The notes under the pieces are model-generated. The model was not told the origin of the DNA, ran no database searches, and saw only the letters and a program-made list of their open reading frames with translations. The translations under genes were made by a program, and so were the position numbers. Positions 15,837 through 23,493 of a DNA stretch of 41,396 nucleotides are shown here, in pieces. The DNA is from Phycisphaeraceae bacterium (GTDB lineage Bacteria; Planctomycetota; Phycisphaerae; Phycisphaerales; Phycisphaeraceae). The DNA lies in the NCBI GenBank assembly GCA_029260615.1, contig JAJDCX010000085.1:1-41396 (forward strand). Reading direction: 5' to 3'. Within the stretch, counting starts at the first letter, position 1. Every line of letters begins with the position of its first letter.

Positions 15837-16825
15837 CCACCACCATCACACCCACCAAGCCCTCCACACTCCAACACATCGACCAACTGCTCAACAAGCA
15901 GATCTTCTTCATCGTCGGATGCCAGAAGTCAGGAACCACCTGGATTCAGCGCATGCTCGACGGCCACCCAGACATACGATGCCACGGCGAAGGCTACTTC
16001 GGCCCCGTCCTGTTACCGCTATTGCAACAAGCCATCCAAAACTACAACCAACGACAAAAAGCCGGCCCAGAAGGACTCTTCACCGACAGCGACCTCAAAA
16101 CCCTCGTACGCACCGCCGTCGGCCTGAGCTTCGCTCGATGGGTCGGCGATTCAAACGTCCTGGCCATCGGCGAAAAAACACCCGAGAACGCCCGCTGCAT
16201 GACCGCCTTGGCAGAATGCTTCCCAAACGCCAAATTCATACACATCACCCGTGACGGCCGCGACGTCTGCATCTCAGGCTGGTTCCACAACCAACGCAAG
16301 GCCGGACCAAAATTCGCAAAACAATTCCCCGACTTCAACACCTATATCAAATACACCATCAAACACCACTGGCTCACCCACATCCAGCAAGCCCAACACT
16401 TCGGCCAACAACATCCAGAACGCTACCACGAGCTGCGATACGAAGACCTCCACGCGGACCCAGTCGGACACACTCAGGATCTCCTACGTTTCCTGAGCAT
16501 GGACGACAGTGAATCAACCACAGACGCCTGCCTCACCGCAGGCAGCTTTAAAACACTCACCCAAGGCCGATCCCAAGGCGACGAAGACAAGTCCTCTTTC
16601 TTCCGCAAGGGTGTCGTAGGAGACTGGCGCAACCACTTCGACGAATCCAACATCGACACATACAACCAGGCCATCGGCAACCTCCCCGAGCAACACCGAG
16701 TCCTCACCCCCGTCATCAAAAAGATCAAGGTCGCCCCAGCCGAGCGGAAAAAAAACGACGCCAATACACCTGACAACACCAAAGAAAAACCGGATACCGT
16801 CAAAGCACAAACCCAGCACCTCTGA
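15833..16825 (+). CDS. PAPS-dependent sulfotransferase, second copy of the type
   Basis: A 330-residue enzyme starting at the ATG at 15833, which overlaps the preceding stop; AGGACAAGG lies just upstream. A longer frame from 15752 is a shadow of the previous gene. The PAPS loop is GCQKSGTTWIQRML (about 29-42), the 3'-phosphate loop is HITRDGRDVCISGWFHN near 137, RYEDLHADPVGHTQDLLRFL near 203 is the typical dimer or structural segment, and FFRKGVVGDWRNHF near 258 is the classic RKGxxGDW motif. It is only distantly related to the preceding enzyme, so the pair probably sulfates two different positions or substrates. The last 30 residues are lysine-rich and charged. Confidence 0.92.
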   Translation: MTTTITPTKPSTLQHIDQLLNKQIFFIVGCQKSGTTWIQRMLDGHPDIRCHGEGYFGPVLLPLLQQAIQNYNQRQKAGPEGLFTDSDLKTLVRTAVGLSFARWVGDSNVLAIGEKTPENARCMTALAECFPNAKFIHITRDGRDVCISGWFHNQRKAGPKFAKQFPDFNTYIKYTIKHHWLTHIQQAQHFGQQHPERYHELRYEDLHADPVGHTQDLLRFLSMDDSESTTDACLTAGSFKTLTQGRSQGDEDKSSFFRKGVVGDWRNHFDESNIDTYNQAIGNLPEQHRVLTPVIKKIKVAPAERKKNDANTPDNTKEKPDTVKAQTQHL

Positions 16826-16928
16826 ATGTGTTGGATGTAACCCGACCCCAGTCCGTGGAACATTTCAGGCACACAAACACTTGCAGGGATTCTAGCCCCC
16901 CGCATCACCACCTAACGATGGATGCCAA

Positions 16929-18164
16929 ATGACAGCCACCCCGATTGAACACCTGCCCACCACCACCAACCTGCCCCAGCAGGCCTGGGACGTGCAACGC
17001 GACCCTCAGCGTGGCGTCGTCTTCATCACGCGCCAATCATCTCAACCACCCCAACCCGAGGACTGGCGCGACCGCATGACCCGCGCAATACGCCAACTCG
17101 GAGCCGCAATCGTTGGCGCAAAACGCCTGGCAGACGACGGCAAACTCGCCGCCATGGGTGAATTCATCATCCACCCCAAGGGCTTCCACCACCTGGGCAA
17201 TGGCCTACCCCCCACCTCCTACCGCTTCCCCGAAGAGGTCGATGCGATCGCCGCCGGCGTACTCGCGGTTGACGCCGAAGCCTTTGATTCTGTTGACAAC
17301 CAGTCACTACTCACCGGCGACCTGGGCGCAATTGCGCTTTGCCTGGCAATACGCGAACAAGGCGGACGCTGCATCTGTATCCCCAGCGTCGTGGTGACCG
17401 ATCCCCCCAACATCACACCGACACCGCAGGAATCCCAAGCCTTCAACCAACGGTTCGGGTTCGACTGGCTGATAGCCGACCTGGACGAGATCACAAAGCA
17501 ATACGCCGGCTCGCCCATGCTCTGGAACGTCCGCTTCTTTGGCACTGCACTGCCCTTTGAAAAATATGTCCAACGGCCAGCGGTACACTGGCACAACTAC
17601 CAAAAGGTCGAAGCCTATCGACTACGGGCCGACCACATCGCAAAAGTCATCGCGAACCACTGCCCCGCAAACGGCCGCGTACTGGACTTAGGTTGTGGCG
17701 ACGGATTGTTTACCCACCTGGCTTCCCAGCAAAACCTCACCGCCACCGGACTGGACCTCGAGCCCGAAGCCATCGAACAGGCCAAAGCCCAAGCCGCGAA
17801 ACAAACCTACCCCGGCACACCGCCAACCTACCTCCACAGCAAGCCCGGCCCCCTACCCTTCGACGACATGTACTTCGACCTCGTCTTCTTGCTCGATGTC
17901 ATCGAACACCTCCCCAATCCCATCACCGTCCTCCGCGAAACCATGCGCATCCTCAAGCCAGGCGGCGCCCTGCTCCTCAGCACCCCAGCCTGGCGCTACG
18001 ACGGGTCCTCAGACCCCACCTACCACGTCACCGAGTACACCGCCGACGAACTCACCCGCCAGGTCAACACCGTCGGCAAAGACTTCGCCGTGAAAACAAC
18101 CGACCTGGGACACATCACCGGCATCTACCGCGACCTGCTCCTGGTCGCACAGCGAGCATCCTGA
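16929..18164 (+). CDS. Fusion of a partial glycosyltransferase-2-like domain and a methyltransferase
   Basis: A 411-residue protein. Residues 1-165 resemble only the second half of GT-A family 2 enzymes: an IVGAKRLADDGKLAAMGEF strand, VLAVDAEAF, then LTGDLGAIALCLAIREQGG and CICIPSVVVTD. The usual nucleotide-binding first half is absent, so catalysis by this part is doubtful. Residues 235-411 are a class I methyltransferase: VLDLGCGDGLFTHLA (motif I), ATGLDLEPEAIEQA, YFDLVFLLDVIEHLPNP (motif IV) and ILKPGGALLLSTPAW (post-motif). Such GT/methyltransferase fusions occur in O-antigen, capsule and flagellin glycosylation clusters. It closes the four-gene modification set behind the flagellins, 103 nt after the second sulfotransferase. 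Confidence 0.82.
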   Translation: MTATPIEHLPTTTNLPQQAWDVQRDPQRGVVFITRQSSQPPQPEDWRDRMTRAIRQLGAAIVGAKRLADDGKLAAMGEFIIHPKGFHHLGNGLPPTSYRFPEEVDAIAAGVLAVDAEAFDSVDNQSLLTGDLGAIALCLAIREQGGRCICIPSVVVTDPPNITPTPQESQAFNQRFGFDWLIADLDEITKQYAGSPMLWNVRFFGTALPFEKYVQRPAVHWHNYQKVEAYRLRADHIAKVIANHCPANGRVLDLGCGDGLFTHLASQQNLTATGLDLEPEAIEQAKAQAAKQTYPGTPPTYLHSKPGPLPFDDMYFDLVFLLDVIEHLPNPITVLRETMRILKPGGALLLSTPAWRYDGSSDPTYHVTEYTADELTRQVNTVGKDFAVKTTDLGHITGIYRDLLLVAQRAS

Positions 18165-18275
18165 TGTCATACCCCGAACAATCACCCCACCCTAAATCAG
18201 CTTCAACAAGGCCGCCCACCACCAAACCACCGCCGAACACCTTCAACCCAGAATCATCCATCTAAATCCTCTTAC

Positions 18276-18328
18276 TTGACCCTCGCCCTCGATCGGGTAT
18301 CGTTTCCCCGGTGGAGCGTTCTCCACCC
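18276..18328 (+). promoter_or_regulatory. Promoter and leader hairpin of tRNA-Val
   Basis: TTGACC (18276-18281), 16 bases, TATCGT (18298-18303) predict a start near 18310. The leader opens with GGTGGAG / CTCCACC (18311-18328), a 7-bp hairpin just before the tRNA. Confidence 0.6.
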
Positions 18329-18355
18329 GAAAACACCCGGATAATCCGGGGCACC

Positions 18356-18429
18356 GGGCGATTAGCTCAGTTGGCTAGAGCGCACGGATCACACCCGTGA
18401 GGTCGTAGGTTCGAGTCCTATATCGCCCA
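18356..18429 (+). tRNA. tRNA-Val (anticodon CAC)
   Basis: A full cloverleaf of 74 nt: acceptor arms GGGCGAT / ATCGCCC, D-arm GCTC / GAGC with AGTTGGCTA loop, anticodon arm CACGG-ATCACAC-CCGTG giving CAC, T-arm GTAGG-TTCGAGT-CCTAT, discriminator A. The CCA end is not encoded. It reads GUG codons. Confidence 0.96.
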
Positions 18430-18441
18430 CTTCCACCCAAA

Positions 18442-18466
18442 CCCCCGCACACCAGCGGGGGTTTTT
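18442..18466 (+). terminator. Terminator of tRNA-Val
   Basis: CCCCCGC / GCGGGGG stem with ACACCA loop, then five T residues, 13 nt after the tRNA. Confidence 0.9.
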
Positions 18467-18524
18467 AATTGCACACACACAACCCTTGTAATTCAGCCAC
18501 CACGGCCACTCACCCGCGCCCACT

Positions 18525-18812
18525 TCACCCTTCTTGCATACCCACCATACGCACGCACCAACCCGTCCACTTAATCAAAACAAACGCCACCCCCAAATAC
18601 AACACCGGCTGCAACCCGTTAACAAAACCCATCGCCGTCGATCCACCGTACCCGTACCCATACGAATAAACCATCTCGCTCTGTTGGAATATCGAATCCG
18701 CAAGCCGCAGCACCGTCCCCAGCCACGCCGTCGGCAATCCCGTCGCACCCAATACCGCGAAATACACACCGATCAGCTTGATACCAACCGTGACCCATTC
18801 CTGCTTGTTCAT
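18525..18812 (-). CDS. Small integral membrane protein, function unknown
   Basis: A 95-residue protein. The ATG at 18810-18812 is chosen because AAGGAGACGTG stands right before it; a longer frame to 18881 has no such site. Three hydrophobic segments are visible: VGIKLIGVYFAVLGATGLP near 9-27, a middle one around TAWLGTVLRLADSIF near 28-42 that is weaker, and LQPVLYLGVAFVLIKWTGW near 67-85. A YSYGYGYGGS stretch sits between the last two and probably faces outside. No family is recognised. It stands alone, convergent with the tRNA. Confidence 0.72.
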   Translation of the reverse strand: MNKQEWVTVGIKLIGVYFAVLGATGLPTAWLGTVLRLADSIFQQSEMVYSYGYGYGGSTAMGFVNGLQPVLYLGVAFVLIKWTGWCVRMVGMQEG

Positions 18813-18928
18813 CACGTCTCCTTCATGGTTCAATAAAATGGCAGACCCATAAATACCCCACACCCATGATACCGCCCGCACGGATCACGCCAACCACACC
18901 ACCACGCTTGCGGCCTACCCCGACCTCA

Positions 18929-19681
18929 TCAGCCCAACACAACCCCCCGACGCACAACCACCTCCGACCCCTCCGCAACAAACGCCGAGAAAGGCTCACC
19001 CCGCAGACAACCCGACCACGCCTCCCCATAAAGCCCCGCCACATCGCACACCAACTCCGACGACCGCGCACCCCACACACGCCAACGCGGATGCTCCACC
19101 TCATATTCTTTCGTTGATCCGTCTCCCTGCCGCGCATACCCCCAATAATGTTCAGCAATAAACGCCTCCACCGAACCGTCCCCGGGAATCCGTGGAATAT
19201 CCGCACCCTCCCCTGAACAATCCATCTCAACACTCATCCGATCCCACCCAGCCCCGCCCCGCCACTCGTAACTAACCCGCCCTCCCCCAGGCGAACCGTC
19301 CCCAGGCAGCGCCACAGCATGCCGCATAGGCCTCGTCACATAGTTCTCGTTATAAAACCGCCGCGCCACCCAGGAAATCGCAAAGTGAGGCACGATCTCT
19401 TTGATAAAAACAACGCCCCGACGCAGCTCGCCACCCTTCCACCGCCTAACGTAGAACCGCAGGTTGACCTCATCAAAGTTTCTGTGAAACGGGACCGGCA
19501 CACCACAAACCCGCGTATCCAAAAAACGAAAACCCACCAGACTCACAAAAACCCGGCCGTTCCAATCATCCAACTCCGTCCCCACCGGGACATAACCCGA
19601 CAACACCCCAGGATCAATCTCATAGCTGAGCATCGCAAGGCTCAGCCACCTCGCCGACAAAAACACAGCCTCCTTATCCAT
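18929..19681 (-). CDS. DUF2071 (YqjF-like) family protein
   Basis: A 250-residue soluble protein of the YqjF/DUF2071 type, recognised from ARWLSLAMLSYEIDPGVLSGYVP near the start, then GRVFVSLVGFRFLDTRVCGVPVPFHRNFDEVNLRFYVR and GVVFIKEIVPHFAISWVARRFYNENY. The biochemical function of the family is not established. The ATG at 19679-19681 shares a base with the stop of the upstream gene (TGATG); a GTG one codon earlier would give a four-base overlap. The tight coupling with a DCC/DUF393 oxidoreductase-like gene is a combination also seen in other bacteria as small housekeeping clusters. Confidence 0.85.
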   Translation of the reverse strand: MDKEAVFLSARWLSLAMLSYEIDPGVLSGYVPVGTELDDWNGRVFVSLVGFRFLDTRVCGVPVPFHRNFDEVNLRFYVRRWKGGELRRGVVFIKEIVPHFAISWVARRFYNENYVTRPMRHAVALPGDGSPGGGRVSYEWRGGAGWDRMSVEMDCSGEGADIPRIPGDGSVEAFIAEHYWGYARQGDGSTKEYEVEHPRWRVWGARSSELVCDVAGLYGEAWSGCLRGEPFSAFVAEGSEVVVRRGVVLG

Positions 19682-20157
19682 CACCCCGCCCCCTCTTTAT
19701 CCTGATCCACACCATCCGCCCCCGGCAACCCACAAGCCCTCGAAAATCGATGACGATGATTCGCAAACACCCGATACCCCCAATCAAATAACACCCCCAA
19801 CCCCGGCAACACCGAAAACAAATACAACGGATACGCCCACCATATCCGACGCATCACATGCCGATACACACCCGCACCCACCGCCTGCCCACCACCCGCC
19901 AACAACAACCGAATATCACCCAGCAACGCCTCTTTTGACAACCCAACCGTTTGCCCAACCCACCCGCTCTGAATCGGTGCAATACAAAAACCCCTCCGCC
20001 TAAGTGTCTTTTCCCAAAACGGAACCCACCGCCGACAGAACCCACAAGAATCATCGTAAAGCACACAGCCCCGATATCCCCGCCCCCCCAACGCAACACC
20101 CTCGCCACAACACCTCTCTTGATGACCAGACAAATCCATCCCCCCATTGTATCCCAT
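19681..20157 (-). CDS. DCC family (DUF393) thiol-disulfide oxidoreductase-like protein
   Basis: A 158-residue protein with the family's hallmark near residue 32: CVLYDDSCGFCRRWVPFWEKTL, a CxxC within YDxxCGFC. It continues with IAPIQSGWVG, LLLAGGGQAVGAGVYRHVMRRI and YPLYLFSVLPGLGVLFDWGYRVFANHRHRFSR, matching DCC proteins over the full usual length. The substrate is unknown; a redox role is assumed from the CxxC. An internal ATG at 20137-20139 after a G-run could be the true start. It is the first gene of a two-gene unit with the DUF2071 gene. Confidence 0.87.
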   Translation of the reverse strand: MGYNGGMDLSGHQERCCGEGVALGGRGYRGCVLYDDSCGFCRRWVPFWEKTLRRRGFCIAPIQSGWVGQTVGLSKEALLGDIRLLLAGGGQAVGAGVYRHVMRRIWWAYPLYLFSVLPGLGVLFDWGYRVFANHRHRFSRACGLPGADGVDQDKEGAG

Positions 20158-20191
20158 CAGATAACGCCCAACAGCGCATCCTCACGATGCC

Positions 20192-20246
20192 CCGCGACCT
20201 GTCGCCCCCCTTCTTAATCTGTGTCATCTGCGCAATCTGCGGACAC
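20192..20246. repeat. Dispersed intergenic repeat, copy 1
   Basis: A 55-nt stretch built of a degenerate GCGACCTGTCGC hairpin followed by the phrase TTCTTAATCTGTGTCATCTG and its continuation. It matches 23398-23453 at about four bases in five, in the same orientation. The following bases to about 20330 are CTCTGTG/CTCTGCG-rich, like the outer arms of the element at 34137-34302. Confidence 0.7.
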
Positions 20247-20377
20247 CGCTCCCCCATCTCCCCCGCCTCCCCAGGCCTCCCTCTGCGCCCTCTGTGTCAT
20301 CTATGCCCTCTGTGCCCTCTGCGATAAAATCACCCTCCGCACATCAGGCCACCTCTAATAATTCGAATTACGCCACG

Positions 20378-20396
20378 AAAAAGCCGCTTGCGGCTT
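20378..20396 (-). terminator. Terminator-like hairpin after the EF-Tu/PEP-CTERM chimera
   Basis: On the minus strand AAGCCGC-AA-GCGGCTT runs into TTT, a 7-bp hairpin with U-tract. The 19 nt AGCCGCTTGCGGCTTAGCG (plus strand) reappear in inverted orientation at 34329-34347, so this hairpin is also a dispersed repeat. The remainder of 20247-20477 holds nothing else I can name. Confidence 0.6.
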
Positions 20397-20477
20397 AGCG
20401 AAGCAGGGGGAATACCTCGTGAATGGGTATTTTTAGAGGCGCACATCAATTCATACATCACAAATCTAAATCACCCC

Positions 20478-21128
20478 TCACCGCATCGTCGGCACCAACC
20501 CCCGCCGACACATCAACGCACCGCCACACAGCACCAACAACACCACGATCGACATCGGTTCGGGCACCGTCGTGATACTCACACTCATATTGTCCACTCC
20601 CAACTCAACATTCAACCCCTGCGTCGAGTAGTCCCCCATGAACGCATACCCAAACTGAAACACCCGCCCAAAGTCCGGCTGCCCAGCACCACCATCCGCC
20701 TCAAAAAAATCACTCGCAAGCAAGCCACCATCCCCCACCGTCAGCCAGCCCGTCCCCTGTGACACCGACCCACCCGAACCGCTCGCGACATACACCTCGT
20801 CCTGCAAGATCGCCAGCGTCACCTCAATATTCGCCGTCCCCGTAATCTCCGTCGGCAAAACATCAATGAAAAAGTCCATCGACTCCAGCCGACCCCGACC
20901 CACCGGGTCAAAAACAAAATCCGTATCAAACGGATAAGCCACCACAAAACTCTCCGGCCCCCCCGACCCCGGCGCACTGAAAAACAACTGCGTACTCGGT
21001 GCCGGGTTCCCCCCAACCTGGTCCCCCACACCACTCAGCGTCAACTGCCCCGACGTGTCCGTCACAATCTGCGACACCGTCCCGATATTCACATGCGGTT
21101 TGCTACGATCAAATGTTTCTTTAGCCAC
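20478..21128 (-). CDS. PEP-CTERM protein whose N-terminus is that of elongation factor Tu
   Basis: A 216-residue frame starting at GTG (21126-21128) behind an excellent AGGAGGGTGGATT. The first 17 residues, MAKETFDRSKPHVNIGT, are those of bacterial EF-Tu (MAKExFxRxKPHVNxGT); in EF-Tu the next residues would be the G1 loop region (IGHVDHGKTT), but here the sequence changes to VSQIVTDTSGQLTLSGVGD. The rest is a beta-rich secreted-type domain with a PEP-CTERM tail at the end (VPEPMSIVVLLVLCGGAL, then CRRG). There is no signal peptide, so the protein should not reach the exosortase as it stands. It looks like a decapitated PEP-CTERM gene joined to the 5' end, probably including leader and ribosome-binding site, of a tuf gene. 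No tuf gene lies in the window. Confidence 0.75.
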   Translation of the reverse strand: MAKETFDRSKPHVNIGTVSQIVTDTSGQLTLSGVGDQVGGNPAPSTQLFFSAPGSGGPESFVVAYPFDTDFVFDPVGRGRLESMDFFIDVLPTEITGTANIEVTLAILQDEVYVASGSGGSVSQGTGWLTVGDGGLLASDFFEADGGAGQPDFGRVFQFGYAFMGDYSTQGLNVELGVDNMSVSITTVPEPMSIVVLLVLCGGALMCRRGLVPTMR

Positions 21129-21405
21129 AATCCACCCTCCTGATTATCAAAAAAGATCCCTCTCTCCCCGCGCAGCCGAATATTGCAAAAAAATATCCGC
21201 CCCCACCGCGCGATCACACGACGTGCAACACCCCCAATATACCCCCACCACCCCCACCCCGGCAAGACTTTTCCGCTACACCAAACTCATCCCACCAAAA
21301 ACCTTACTTCACCCGGCAGGGGTATCGGGATGGTTCTTCTGTATAACTCGCCCCAGGCCGCCTGAAACACTCCATCTATATTGTTGAGGTCGGACAAATG
21401 CGCGA

Positions 21406-22509
21406 TCAGTGACGGCGGCGAGACAGGAAGGTAAGGCCGCCTAGTCCTAGCAATAACACGCTGGCTGGCTCAGGAACCGTTGCAACAAAGATGCCTTCGC
21501 TGAAATCGGTGAAGCTGAGTCGAAACGCGAGTTGACCGGCGTTGTTGAAGCTGCTGGGTCTGCCATCGCCGCCGCCTGTGCCGCCAACGAAAGCGAAGTT
21601 ATGGATCGTGCGGTACTCGACAATGAGCGGGTCGGGATTGATATCGAACTGGTCGCCTTCGCGGGCGATGAGTTGGAGGAGGCCGTCTAGGTCAGTGGCG
21701 AAGATGCCGCGGTCGTTGGTGGCGTCCACGCCCGAGCCGGTCAGGAGGCCGAGGAACGCGATCTGACCCGCGTCGTTCAGTTGCACGAGGCCGCCGAAGT
21801 TGTCGAAGCGACGGAATTTCACGCCCGCCGCGGTGCCCGGCGCGGCGGAGCCCTCACGGGCGACCAGCCCCAGGGTGCCGCCGGACCCCGAGAAGATTCC
21901 GGTGTCGTTGGTGTCGTCGACGCCCGTGCCGGTCAAGACGCTGGTGAACGCGGCTTGGCCCAAGTCGTTCAGCCTGGTGCTGCCGAAGCTGGTCCTGAAG
22001 CCGCCGTCGAAGTTCACGCCCGCCCCGGTGCCCGGCGCGGCGGCGCCTTCACGGGCGACCAGCCCCAGGGTGCCGCCGGACTCCGAGAAGATGCCTTCGT
22101 CGTTTGTACCGTCCACGCCCGTGCCGAACAGCGTGCCGATGAACGCGATCTGGCCCGCGTTGTTCAGCACGGGGCGTTTGATGATGCCGAATTTCAAGCC
22201 CGCCCCGATGCCCGGCGCGGCGTCGTACGTGCGGGCGACCAGCCTGGGGATACCGCCGGACTCGGAGAAGATGCCTGTGTCGTTTGTGAAGTCTACGCCC
22301 GCACCGGTCAGGAGACCCATAAATACTGTCTGGCCCGCGTCGTTCAACAGGGCGACGCCGATGCTGCCGAAGTACACACCCGCCCCGGTCCCCGGCGCGG
22401 CGTCGCCTGTGAGGGCGATAGTGTCGTAGGTGATAGCCGCGTGGGAAACCGCCGGAGTAGCCGCCGCCAACAGGATCAGACCCATCGCTTTTAAGTGAAA
22501 TAAACTCAT
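21406..22509 (-). CDS. Secreted NxxGxxxF-repeat protein with PEP-CTERM tail
   Basis: A 367-residue exported protein. The ATG at 22507-22509 follows GGAGGCGTAAAA; a longer frame to 22557 lacks a site. Signal peptide of about 26 residues (LILLAAATPAVSHA). Repeats such as NDAGQTVFMGLLTG, NNAGQIAFIGTLFG, NDLGQAAFTSVLTG and NDAGQIAFLGLLTG alternate with GVDxTNDxGIFSESGG and LVAREGxAAPGTGAGVxF, the same unit as in the 624-residue protein at 5440. The end is VPEPASVLLLGLGGLTFLSRRRH, a standard PEP-CTERM signal. Unlike its paralogue, it has no dockerin-like module. The repeat units are very alike at DNA level (21830-22430), suggesting recent internal duplication. Confidence 0.9.
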   Translation of the reverse strand: MSLFHLKAMGLILLAAATPAVSHAAITYDTIALTGDAAPGTGAGVYFGSIGVALLNDAGQTVFMGLLTGAGVDFTNDTGIFSESGGIPRLVARTYDAAPGIGAGLKFGIIKRPVLNNAGQIAFIGTLFGTGVDGTNDEGIFSESGGTLGLVAREGAAAPGTGAGVNFDGGFRTSFGSTRLNDLGQAAFTSVLTGTGVDDTNDTGIFSGSGGTLGLVAREGSAAPGTAAGVKFRRFDNFGGLVQLNDAGQIAFLGLLTGSGVDATNDRGIFATDLDGLLQLIAREGDQFDINPDPLIVEYRTIHNFAFVGGTGGGDGRPSSFNNAGQLAFRLSFTDFSEGIFVATVPEPASVLLLGLGGLTFLSRRRH

Positions 22510-23106
22510 TTTTACGCCTCCGGGAATTGATTTGACTTCCGAGCTGAAGAACTGCAAGTATACCAGAAAGCCCTTGTAATTCTAGGGCCACGATTAGGTA
22601 TGAAAATGGGCAAGATGCCCTCCTTGGCGCGTTGCGCAAACGACCGTTTGCGATACACGGTCACTGCCCCACCTTCCCGGCTGAATCGTGTCGCGTAACT
22701 CGTATCTTAAACTAAGTTTCACAAACGCTCATTATGAACAGCCTGCTCCCCCTTGACGGGGGCTTTTTTCTCGCCCAGAGCATATACCTAAATGCGTTAT
22801 GTCATACACTTTCAGAAATTAATCCTGCGTGGGCGTCGGCACGGCCAACAGCCGCCCCCGTGCGCACAATCTGACCGTTTCTCCCGCTGAAAATATCGCA
22901 AAACAAATATTTTTTTACCTCCCTCCCCATTCGCCACTTACCCCACCCCCAACGCCCCCAATAACCACTTTTGTGCGCACAAACCTGACGCATCATCCAA
23001 GAGTGGAGGCGCAACTTATCTCTGGAAATACTTCCGGGGGCGGGGGCGTCTGCCGACAACCTCACGGCGACGATCGACAGCTACCCCGAGCATCCAAAGA
23101 TTAAAA
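22510..23106. other. Non-coding stretch with a plus-strand terminator and repeated motif
   Basis: No gene supported. A plus-strand terminator (CCCCC-TTGAC-GGGGG, then six T, 22748-22769) has no identified gene upstream of it, so an undetected small transcript could end there. GCGCAAACG / CGTTTGCG near 22632-22651 is a hairpin. The motif GTGCGCACAA followed by CTGAC occurs twice (about 22860 and 22975). A run of seven T lies at about 22910. Confidence 0.45.
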
Positions 23107-23245
23107 GGACCGGGACTCGAGGGCTGCCCCATGTTCCCCCAAGCGCAACGGATGAAACTTCATCCATGCTTCCGGGGGCGGGGGCCTTGGTAGCGGACCG
23201 TCCCGGCTAGATGACGGATCACAGGACGTGGGCTCGACCCGGTCC
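23107..23245. ncRNA. Possible structured RNA element, strand uncertain
   Basis: GGACCGGG (23107-23114) and CGAG (23118-23121) pair perfectly with CTCG (23233-23236) and CCCGGTCC (23238-23245), closing a 139-nt domain. Nested inside are GCCCC / GGGGC (23126-23130 with 23181-23185), CCCCC / GGGGG (23136-23140 with 23174-23178) and an apical GGATGA-AACT-TCATCC hairpin (23150-23165), plus a side hairpin CCGTC / GACGG. The nesting is consistent without conflicts. The motif CTTCCGGGGGCGGGGGC occurs here and again about 137 nt upstream. It does not carry the landmarks of RNase P, tmRNA or SRP RNA. Confidence 0.4.
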
Positions 23246-23389
23246 CGCTGACCCCGCGCCTGCCGTTACCGCCGGAACACCGTGAGGATTGGAAAAGCAG
23301 AAAATCTAGAAAACTGGAAATGAAGAAAATTCAGAGTTAGGAAATACCCACAGGAGACGCAAAGTTAAACGATGAAGTAATCCGCCCCA

Positions 23390-23453
23390 CGAAGCGCCGC
23401 GACTTGTCGCGTCCTCTTCTTAATCTGCGTCATCTGCGCAATCTGTGGATACC
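23390..23453. repeat. Dispersed intergenic repeat, copy 2
   Basis: The first 24 nt (23390-23413, containing the GCGAC-TT-GTCGC hairpin) recur exactly, inverted, at 39921-39944. The remainder matches 20192-20246. Next to it, at 23469-23496, is an AT-rich phrase like that at 5135-5156. The preceding 23246-23389 shows nothing identifiable. Confidence 0.75.
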
Positions 23454-23493
23454 TCCCCCTCCCCTCCCTAAATCATCAATCTCAAATCATAAA

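Noticed and set aside
23107..23245. RNase P RNA or tmRNA
   Set aside because: A CTAGATGA segment and GGGCTCGACCC recall RNase P and a T-arm, but the core RNase P elements (GAAAGTCCGGGC, GGTAAGAGC) and the tmRNA ends are absent.
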